DNA of 64,000 nt from Aurantiochytrium sp. KH105 (taxonomy: Eukaryota > Sar > Bigyra > Thraustochytrida > Thraustochytriidae). Shown one piece after another: positions 56,955 through 64,000 of the stretch. Position 1 is the first letter of the stretch, and each line of letters begins with the position of its first letter. Under the pieces are notes generated by a model. The model did no database searches and was not told where the DNA came from. It saw only the letters and a list, made by a program, of their open reading frames with translations. The stretch covers positions 1 to 64,000 of the forward strand of contig BGKB01000076.1 in the NCBI GenBank assembly GCA_003116975.1, written 5' to 3'. Both the position numbers and the translations under genes were made by a program.

Positions 56955-57914
56955 CTATCGTGGAGAGTCATCCTCATCGTCATAAGCGGCCTCGTCGTCA
57001 TCGCCGTTGTCTTCGTCATCTTGACCCTCTTCTCCCGGAGACGCCCCGCCAAAACGCTGATTCATAAAGGCCTTGATCGTCTCGATATGCTCCTGAAGCT
57101 CCGGATTTGGCTCCATACCGGGGAGATCTGTACGCTGACGACGCTCGACGGCAGCCTCGAGCTTGGCGATGGCCTTCACAGCATCGTCGAGCTTTTGTTG
57201 AAGCTCTTCCGCATGCTGAAGCTCGCGCTCCTGCTCTTTTTGTTCGCGCAAAAGATGAGCCTCGTGCTCGGCGACTTCGTCCTCGAGCGCAGCCGCGCGC
57301 TCGCGCTCCTGTTGCAAGTCCTCCTCGAATTTACGGTGACGCTCGAACTGGGCCTCCATGAGACGAAGCTTTTCTTCGCGCGCCTCGGCCATGAGCTCGG
57401 CAGCGCGGCGCGCCTCTTGCAGGGCCTCTTCTCGCTCTTTTTCGGCAGCAGTACCGGCGTGTTTGAGCTTTTGGATCAAGGCGTCGCCGAGCATCGCATT
57501 TTGCCACGTGGCCTTCGAGCTTTCCTCGAGAACGCCGATCCAGTCGTCGACCTGCGCCTTGTCCTTGCTCTTCAACTGCAAGGTGTTGCCGTCAAAGTCC
57601 GGGTGCGAGATCTCGAAGACGAAGCCCCCATCCTTTTCCCTGCCCATGGGGAACACGGAGCAGCCGCCCAGCGGCAGACACCCGGCCGGGTACATGTCAA
57701 AGGCCGAGCTGGGCTTGCTCGTGTACCACAACAGAAAGCTGTCCTTGAGCACAAAGTACCTGCGCTGCCATTGCCCGCGCCTGTTCGAGCTGAACGGCTT
57801 CTTGTACAGAAACCCCTGCCGCTGGACCTCGAGCACGCGGCTCTTGCTGTTCGGCCCCAGGCCCAGCATCTCCTGGGCCTTGCTCCCCACCGTCCTCGAC
57901 AAGCTCTTGCGCAT
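56955..57914 (-). CDS. PH-domain coiled-coil protein
   Basis: 319 aa from ATG 57914. A PH domain spans ~32-132: RQGFLYKKPFSSNRRGQWQR, RYFVLKDSFLLWYTS, GFVFEISHPDFDGNTLQLKS, and the terminal Trp helix KAQVDDWIGVLEES. A Glu/Arg-rich coiled coil (~148-270) and an acidic tail (EEGQDDEDNGDDDEAAYDDE) follow. This resembles small PH + coiled-coil proteins such as PLEKHD-type, but no orthologue is claimed. Phosphoinositide binding and membrane recruitment are plausible; the basic KK...RR...RR in the beta1-beta2 loop favours lipid binding. Possible role in membrane traffic is unproven. Confidence 0.85.
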   Translation of the reverse strand: MRKSLSRTVGSKAQEMLGLGPNSKSRVLEVQRQGFLYKKPFSSNRRGQWQRRYFVLKDSFLLWYTSKPSSAFDMYPAGCLPLGGCSVFPMGREKDGGFVFEISHPDFDGNTLQLKSKDKAQVDDWIGVLEESSKATWQNAMLGDALIQKLKHAGTAAEKEREEALQEARRAAELMAEAREEKLRLMEAQFERHRKFEEDLQQERERAAALEDEVAEHEAHLLREQKEQERELQHAEELQQKLDDAVKAIAKLEAAVERRQRTDLPGMEPNPELQEHIETIKAFMNQRFGGASPGEEGQDDEDNGDDDEAAYDDEDDSPR

Positions 57915-58661
57915 CTTGCCGCGCCGCGCTGCCGCTCCGCGCGCTCCGTGTCCTCCCGCGCCCCGCCCTCCGCTCCCGGCTCCTCCGCGCGCGACCTCCT
58001 GCGCAGGCGCGGCGTCGCGAGAAGGCCGACTGCCCGCGCCTCCTCCGCTCGTACGTCTCGACCTCGCCCTCGTCCTCGAGCGCGTGCACGCGCCCTCTTT
58101 GCGCGCCGCCTATTCCGCACTGTGCGCGCCGCCCATTCCGCACTGTGCGCGCCGCCGCGCAAGTGGCCTATCCGCCGCGCCCACTCGGGAATGGCCCCCG
58201 CCCGCGCCCGCCGCGTTTACTCCACTTGCGCTGCCCCGCCGCAAGTGCGCATCGCGCTGCGCCCCACTTGCCGCCCCCGATACCCGACTTGGGCCGCGTG
58301 CACACGCGCCCGCAGCTCCCGGACTGCGCGAACGTGCAGAGGGCGCCCCCGGAGGAAACGCGATCGTGTGTGCAGAGGCGGGTTGATATCGGGGAGAAAA
58401 AGTACCAGCCAGCGCGAAGGGGGCAGAGGATGAGTTTACGCATGGACACTGCGAGAGCCATAACGCGTTCGTGGAAGGAGAAGCAAAGCACACTACGGGC
58501 ACGTCATAGCCCATGGATGGTGGGGTGAATGGAGAAGGGGAAGCGACCGAAGACGAGTCGCGCAGCAAACCACACCATGCCATAACATGGAGGTGGAAAC
58601 ACTTGCTCATCTTGTGGTGGGCCAAGACTTTGTAGATTACTAGGCCTACCTTTTTTATAGC
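57915..58661. other. Spacer: PH-gene promoter and TruB 3' UTR
   Basis: GC-rich with a 23-base direct repeat (attccgcactgtgcgcgccgcc) starting at 58112 and 58135, and no supported gene. Frames open on both strands are Arg/Ala/Pro-rich. Confidence 0.5.
58112..58157. repeat. 23-base direct repeat, two copies
   Basis: Copies start at 58112 and 58135 in the promoter region of the PH-domain gene. Confidence 0.8.
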
Positions 58662-60399
58662 TTAGGGCGTTTCGAGGAGCGTCGAAGGGACAAAGTTCAA
58701 CTTGATTTTGGAATGACCGTGCGGATGGAACTCGATGAGACACAAAGGCACGTCGTCGGCGTAAATTGTTGCAAAGGTTCCTGGTTTCAGATTCGTGTCT
58801 CTTTTGTCGAGCATCTTGGCGACAGAAACGGACTGCGCGAGACGCGTGCAGGTCGTCTGCAGATCGTACTTTGAGCGCACGCGAGGAAACTGCCCAAAGA
58901 GATCGAAAAGGTCCATGAGGAGAGCCTTGTTTGAGCCAAAACTGTCAAGACGCACAGCGCCCATCGCCGTGCGACGAAGGCCAATGAGGTGCCCACAAGT
59001 CCCGAGCTTTCGGGCGAGATCTGAGCCAACAGTTCGCACGTATAAACCTGCAGCAGCAGTAACATCAAATTCGATGACCGTAGGCGAGATGATCCTGGAG
59101 GTTATATCATGTATAAAGGCCTTTCGCGGTTTCATTTTGACCTCCTCGCCGCGACGCGCCTTTTTGTAAGCACGTTCACCATCTACGCGGATTGCAGAGT
59201 ACATGGGCGGCGTCTGGAAAATATCACCAAGAAAGTGCTCCTCACAAAGTGCCTGCACAACCTCTGCTGATGGCATCTTCCAGTCGCTAGGACCTCGCTC
59301 AATCTCTTTGCCTTTCAAGTCATCCGAATCTGTCGCCACGCCGAGCTGCAGCCTTGCTGAGTAGGTCTTGGTCTGAAGTGGGAGCAAGTCGCCAAATTTG
59401 GTTCCATGGCCAAAGCCGATAGGCAAAAGTCCCGTGGCTGCAGTACACTCGCAGAGGCAAGAGTCGGAAAGCGACGCCAGCATGTCGTTAAAGTTAGTTT
59501 GAAATCCTTTTTCCTCCTTGAAAGGATTTTGTCTACCCTTTCCCCATTCCCCCCCCTTTCCTAAAAAAAAAAAAGCAACGAAACGTACCAAATGGATCAA
59601 GTGTGCCGAAGTGTCCATACTTGAGACGCTTATTGACGGATTTCTTTTTCTGCTTTTGCACATGAGTGTTCGTTTGCGGTTTTCTGGCCCAGGGATCCAT
59701 TCCCAAGTCCTCGAAATACTCCGTGAGACTCGCTTTGTCTGCGTGTCGCGACGTGACTCCTTCAGGTTTGTCGATGAAAAGAATTCCATTTGTTTGCCAA
59801 ATCTTGGCAAAGTCAATTGTTTTGTCGCCAACTCGAACAGTCTTGCCCGTGTGCGCCCAAGCCTCTCGGACAGGCCATGCCTCGCCCGACGAATTTCTCT
59901 TGAGAGGCGGCGAGGGACTTGTCGATATTGTTATCGGCAGGCCAGATCTCTGCGACTCTTTAGATGAGGAACTTCTTTCTTCAGGAGAGGGTCGAATGCC
60001 CTTTGACGGAGATGATGACAGGGACTTTGGTACGTTTTCCTTCCCTTTTCGCTTTCCTTTCTCATTTTCTTTTCCTTTTCCTTTCCTCCTTTCCTTTCCG
60101 TTTCCTTTCATCAATACAAATTTCTCCTTGTCCGAGAGTAATGAAGACAGAGTTTTCGTCTTGGATGACCTGAGAGATGACGAAGAGTTTGCTCCTTTCG
60201 GCAAAGGTTTCTTCGAATCTGTTGATAGCGACCTCTTTGCAAGCAAGTTTTCCGGGCGAGCAATTACAGTCTGGTTCGCGCCACACGATCCGATCACGTC
60301 TGGTATTCTCCACAACGTCGGCAGAAGCTTCTTGGGCTGCAACGACGAGAGCTCCTTGCAGCCAAAGTAGAGACGCCGCCTGCGCACGATGCCGGCCAT
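58662..60399 (-). CDS. TruB/Pus4-type tRNA pseudouridine synthase, two exons
   Basis: Exon 1 is 60399-59589 and exon 2 is 59437-58662, together 1587 bases (528 aa). It makes pseudouridine 55 in the T loop of tRNA. The two halves are in different frames; joining them restores the catalytic motif GHFGTLDPFATGLLPIGFG, with the catalytic Asp in GTLDP, followed by GHGTKF, QTKTYSARLQLGVATDSDD, PPMYSAIRVDGERAYKKAR and AGLYVRTVGSDLARKLG. FIDKPEGVTS near the end of exon 1 is the typical TruB N-terminal motif. The first 190 residues are basic and Ser/Lys-rich (GKGKENEKGKRKGK), with a basic start suggesting mitochondrial or nuclear targeting. The 151-base intron is described separately. Confidence 0.88.
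59438..59588 (-). other. Spliceosomal intron in the TruB gene (151 bases)
   Basis: On the minus strand the donor is g|GTACGT at 59588 and the acceptor ctgCAG|cc at 59439-59438. A ctaac branch-point-like motif (aaactaacttt) and a pyrimidine-rich stretch before the acceptor are present. Splicing joins codon phase 1 and rebuilds the conserved TruB active-site motif exactly, which is strong evidence. The intron contains runs of T and G. Confidence 0.85.
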
Positions 60400-61005
60400 T
60401 TTCCTTTTCTTTACGCGGCGACTTGTTTGTGCTCCTGCCCCAGCCCCGATACTCTCTTCCTGGGATTACAGACAGAAAACCTTTGCACGCACGCGACGTC
60501 CTTTGCGGGTTTCGCGCGGGCCTTGCGCGCAGCAGGATTGATGGAGATTAGATTGATCGATTGATTGTCTCGAGAGGCGAGAGAGCCTTGTGAGGCTGCC
60601 ATGCAGCGAGCGCTTATGGCTCGCTGGCTCGCCAACCTATCATTGCCTTCGGCCGGCAGTCAATTTGAAAGGAATGTCGTTCCTCGCCGCATCCGGCATT
60701 GGGATAGTCCCCTTCGAGGAAAGAAAAGCTGTGCGTCATAAACAAGAAGATTCGCACTCACCTTGCGTCGTTATCTCGCGATAGATTTCATCTGATTTAT
60801 TCTAATGACATCTTCGATGAGTGATCACTTTGCGATCGTCACCAACCTTTGCAAGAACAAGAACAAATTAATGCGTTTGTGGCGCGGTGCACGGAGAATC
60901 CTATTCAGCGTCGTGATGCTTTCGCGTTACGATTTTTATTCAAATTGAAAAACACAGACATAGGGTTATACGGGATACTCTGGCCTAACTTTTGGCCAGG
61001 GCCTA
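60400..61005. other. Spacer: TruB promoter and 3' UTR of the ankyrin gene
   Basis: It includes attgattgattg-type sequence near 60541-60570. No gene supported; the longest frames are short shadows. Confidence 0.5.
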
Positions 61006-64000
61006 CTAGCCATCAAGACCACCAAAATAATGCTCCTGAAAAGCGGTAAAATTGGCTCGGCGCTGACGGTCCTCCACTGCGAGCTCTCGACCCTGCACTC
61101 GCGCCGCGTTGAGTTGCGCTTCAAGAATGTCCTCTTGGGCTCGATGATGGAGCGCACGCAAGGTGTCGAGTTGCGACATGCTTAATTCAGAAAGCTGCAG
61201 ACCAAGAAAGTGCTCGAATTTGAGACCGAGAACGCTTGCCTCTGGGTTGAGCTGCTCAAAGAGAACGCGATGGCTCGCGTTCGAAGACACTACATGCGCC
61301 GGCTCCTCTCGTGAGACGGACGAGGGCGGAAGAGCTGCATGGAGCCCAGGAGGTACTGTCTGGGTCACGTCTGGACCTCGTCCCGATCGATAATGGACTT
61401 GGGTCGCACTATTTTCGGCAAAAGTCGACGGCGGCATCCCCAAAGTGTTTTCAGAGAGGAGCGTCGAGTTGCTTCCATCTGTTCCTTCCTGAGAACTCGG
61501 ATTCGCGCCCCATGCCGTAGGTTCTTCTTCTGTCAGCGCGAACTGCTGCATGAAGCGTCCAATATCGAAAATCTCTCGCTGTCGGAAAGGGCTCACAGTC
61601 TTGGCCGTTTCGTTTTTCGGATCGGGGCTTGGAGGGAGAACAGGGAAAGGCGTTGGGGTTGATAATGACTGCGTTAATTGCGTTGGTGGTGACTGCTTTG
61701 ACGGTGACTGTGCGCGCGAGGCCGCTGGCTCCAGAGGAGTTCCTTTCTGCTGTTCCCCCGCATCGGTCGTATGCGAACTAGCATCATGCTGACTCGCAGC
61801 TGCATCTTTGGCTGGCACACTCGAAAGCTTGTCAATGTTTGATCCCGGAATTTTCTCTGGTGCCGTTGGCTTTTCGTCCCGCTCCGACTGCGGCTCGCGT
61901 GTTTGCGATGGACGAGTTTGCTGAAGCGACTCTTGCAAGGACGCCACAAGGCGGCGTTGCAGGTCGCGCTTTTGCATCATTTCTTCGGTAGCAAGGCCAG
62001 CCCCGGATGCCTCATGATCAGCAAATTTCACCTTTCCGCCCTGAGCCAAGACCCATCCTTGGCCGTCGTCGTCCACTTCTTCAATGCCGGTGCGTTTCTC
62101 TGCACCTTGCAATTTTTTATGAGAGTCTGCAGAACATGCCGTCTCGTGATCGGACGCCGAGCCTGAAGAGCCCGCGTCCTGGGACAGCGCGTCATCATGA
62201 GCGTTTTCGCCTTTTTCAGGGGCGTTTTCATTTCCTTCCGTCGCCGGGGAGGCTTTTTGAGCGGACGACGCAGAAGGCGCCGAGGTTCTTTTTTTGGATT
62301 TCTTCTTGCTGCGTCTGGTGCGTTTCTTCCGCAATCCTGTGCCGGGGACTTTCACGCTATCGTCCTTTGCAGGCGAGCGGACATCAGCGTGTTCGTGCGA
62401 GCCAGGTTCTGCGGACCCCGTTGCTTCGCCAGCTCCATGCACCTCATCCTGAAGCATGGCTTCCATTGTTTGATCAGCGCTCACGCGAAGTCTTTCCCAT
62501 TCAGCAACAAGGCTTCGCACCGCACGCAGCGCCGTAGTGTTTTCGGGTTTTAAAAGAAAGGGCATCGAGCAGTCGACTGCTGTTTCGCCCTTGACGTTGC
62601 GCACGGTCACGTCCGCGCCGGCATTGAGCAGAGCCTGCACGCAGCGGCCTCGACCCAGTCTTGCGCCGACATGCAGCAAGGTATCCCCTCGAATCTCGGT
62701 GGGTATATCTGCTTTGCCAGGCACCCCCTTGTAGTGCATGGAAAGGACCTTGGAGAGCTTTTCCGGGGGCAAAAAATTCGAAATGTTGGTGATGATCTCT
62801 GCGCGTGCCTCGTCTTGCGTGACCTCATCCTCTTCACCAGCATACGAGCTCAGAGCCAACAGCATGCTGCGAAACATGAATGGAACAAGTCCTTGGCGCG
62901 CTACAACGCTCTCGGGACGATGCGTCGCTGGATCTGCGGCACTGCCGGACCTTGACTCCGGTGCGTTGCCATCCTTGCCACGTTGGGGCTGCTCGACGCT
63001 CGCCCGGCTTCTACGCACGAGGGCGGCCACATCCGAGGAGACCATGTGTAAAATGGCCCGGACAGCATTGCTGGAGGCAAAGATGGCCGCTGTTTCGAAA
63101 GCCGAGAGTCCGGCAATATGGAGAGAATCCTGTGATTCGTCCACTGGAGAACCAGCGAGTGCCCCTGGTGGGATGCTCCGCCGCTGTCCGCTTGCGGCCT
63201 GTGTGAATGGGTCTTGGTCGGTGCGAAACATGAGAAACTTGACCGCATCGGCCCGATCTCGCGCACAAGCAAGGTGCAGCGGCGATGTGCCGTCGTTGGC
63301 CAAGGGCGAGGGCTCGGCACCTGCCTTGAGCAGGTATGCAATAATGTCAATATGGCCGCCCATGGCTGCTGCATGCAACGGTGTGGCCCCACTCGAGGCG
63401 TTTCCTCGGCTTCGACGATTCACGTCGTCTTCGCCCGTTTCTACGAGGCACCGCACACACTCGAGAAAGCCATGGAGGCAAGCCATGTGAATGGCAGAGT
63501 TATTGGCTTCGTCCATGATGCCGAGGTCTAGCGAAGGCGAAGGGCCGATCTCGTCGATAAAGTCAGAGAGCTCTACCGTAAACTCGGAAACAAGGGCCAT
63601 AGACACGAGCGACTTAAGAGCATCTGCGTGCCCGTTTCGGCAGCACTCAATGATGAGCATATCAAAAAGATGCTGCCGCACTGCGAGAGGGATGCGCGCC
63701 GCATGAAACATGACAAGATTTACGTGCGCACCGCTTGCGCACGCTGCCAGGGCCAAGTCATGCATGCATTTCCACGCTTGCGGGTCGTTTGGGACCTCGT
63801 CTTTGCTCTGTGTTTGCGTGTTGCGCAGAAATTCTTGATACGCTCGTTTGGCCCATGTAGAGGTCTGTGAGCCTTGCGGCGTCTCATGCAGCGCGCCGCG
63901 ATACATTCTGAACAACTTGCTTTCTAAATCTTCTTGATGCTTTTCCCAGAACGCATCTTCGTCTTCATTCGTCGCATCGGATACTACAATCTCCCTTTCC
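61006..64000 (-). CDS. Ankyrin-repeat protein, 5' end outside the window (partial)
   Basis: At least 969 aa to the stop at 61006. The frame stays open on the minus strand up to base 64000, reading ...NEDEDAFWEKHQEDLESKLFRMYRG; the first in-window Met (FRMYRGAL) is near 63906, so the true start is probably to the right. Ankyrin repeats at the N-terminal side: NSAIHMACLHGFLECVRCLV, GATPLHAAAMGGHIDIIAYL, TSPLHLACARDRADAVKFLM, and a later GDTLLHVGARLGRGRCVQAL. Then comes a Ser/Lys-rich linker with a strongly basic stretch (RKKRTRRSKKKSKKR, a possible nuclear signal), low complexity, and a C-terminal segment with a short coiled coil (LSELSMSQLDTLRALHHRAQ, EDILEAQLNAARV). Ankyrin repeats bind other proteins; partner unknown. 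Confidence 0.8.
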   Translation of the reverse strand, partial: EREIVVSDATNEDEDAFWEKHQEDLESKLFRMYRGALHETPQGSQTSTWAKRAYQEFLRNTQTQSKDEVPNDPQAWKCMHDLALAACASGAHVNLVMFHAARIPLAVRQHLFDMLIIECCRNGHADALKSLVSMALVSEFTVELSDFIDEIGPSPSLDLGIMDEANNSAIHMACLHGFLECVRCLVETGEDDVNRRSRGNASSGATPLHAAAMGGHIDIIAYLLKAGAEPSPLANDGTSPLHLACARDRADAVKFLMFRTDQDPFTQAASGQRRSIPPGALAGSPVDESQDSLHIAGLSAFETAAIFASSNAVRAILHMVSSDVAALVRRSRASVEQPQRGKDGNAPESRSGSAADPATHRPESVVARQGLVPFMFRSMLLALSSYAGEEDEVTQDEARAEIITNISNFLPPEKLSKVLSMHYKGVPGKADIPTEIRGDTLLHVGARLGRGRCVQALLNAGADVTVRNVKGETAVDCSMPFLLKPENTTALRAVRSLVAEWERLRVSADQTMEAMLQDEVHGAGEATGSAEPGSHEHADVRSPAKDDSVKVPGTGLRKKRTRRSKKKSKKRTSAPSASSAQKASPATEGNENAPEKGENAHDDALSQDAGSSGSASDHETACSADSHKKLQGAEKRTGIEEVDDDGQGWVLAQGGKVKFADHEASGAGLATEEMMQKRDLQRRLVASLQESLQQTRPSQTREPQSERDEKPTAPEKIPGSNIDKLSSVPAKDAAASQHDASSHTTDAGEQQKGTPLEPAASRAQSPSKQSPPTQLTQSLSTPTPFPVLPPSPDPKNETAKTVSPFRQREIFDIGRFMQQFALTEEEPTAWGANPSSQEGTDGSNSTLLSENTLGMPPSTFAENSATQVHYRSGRGPDVTQTVPPGLHAALPPSSVSREEPAHVVSSNASHRVLFEQLNPEASVLGLKFEHFLGLQLSELSMSQLDTLRALHHRAQEDILEAQLNAARVQGRELAVEDRQRRANFTAFQEHYFGGLDG

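Noticed and set aside
59438-59831. Upstream part of the single open frame that contains TruB exon 2
   Set aside because: It is intron and out-of-frame exon 1 sequence; the conserved motif needs the splice described above.

Overview
This window is nuclear DNA of a GC-rich, gene-dense and nearly intron-free protist. The best guess is a thraustochytrid or other labyrinthulomycete stramenopile (Aurantiochytrium/Schizochytrium-like). That assignment is inference, from long uninterrupted eukaryotic ORFs, a flagellar outer-dynein-arm docking protein, a tandem-GAF protein with an RII-type dimerisation domain, and multi-domain fusions. I support 20 protein-coding genes and one tRNA gene. Only one gene (TruB-type pseudouridine synthase) clearly needs splicing.

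Layout, left to right. 0-8 kb: a four-module fusion (two Apd1-like [2Fe-2S] modules plus two UMP-CMP kinases), a type-1 methionine aminopeptidase (minus) and DNA polymerase eta (minus). 8-11.4 kb: a GC-rich gap without a convincing gene. 11.4-15.6 kb: a TKL-like pseudokinase and a Dug3-like class-II glutamine amidotransferase. 16-19.6 kb: two tandem nitronate-monooxygenase-like paralogues about 90% identical (minus). 20.8-23.8 kb: an atypical short-chain dehydrogenase and a 3-hydroxyisobutyryl-CoA hydrolase. 24.5 kb: tRNA-Pro(UGG). 25.4-31.6 kb: a giant receptor-like membrane protein (Asp-box region, beta-helix, cysteine-rich modules, multi-pass C-terminus). 31.9-35.9 kb: a type-II membrane glycosyltransferase-like protein divergent from an ArgA-type N-acetylglutamate synthase. 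36.4-39.6 kb: a small tail-anchored candidate divergent from Crooked-neck (splicing). 40.3-48.7 kb: a full-length ABCA transporter and a D/D-GAF-GAF protein. 48.7-53.9 kb: a coiled-coil protein divergent from an ODA docking-complex subunit. 54.3-64 kb: a WW-cyclin Y fusion, a PH/coiled-coil protein, TruB, and an ankyrin-repeat protein running off the right edge.

The genes do not form an operon-like pathway. Loose themes are mitochondrial metabolism (HIBCH, NAGS, MAP, TruB), nucleotide metabolism and repair, and cilium/cyclic-nucleotide signalling at 47-54 kb (D/D-GAF protein, coiled-coil protein, ODA docking subunit). The most unusual items are domain architectures: Apd1x2-UMPKx2, D/D-GAF-GAF (same plan as a PKA regulatory subunit but with GAF instead of CNB domains), WW-cyclin Y, and a pseudokinase that has lost its catalytic motifs. 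Simple-sequence repeats (CTG, GATGC, GCTTGGTT, GGGCT, CTTGT) are common in the spacers.
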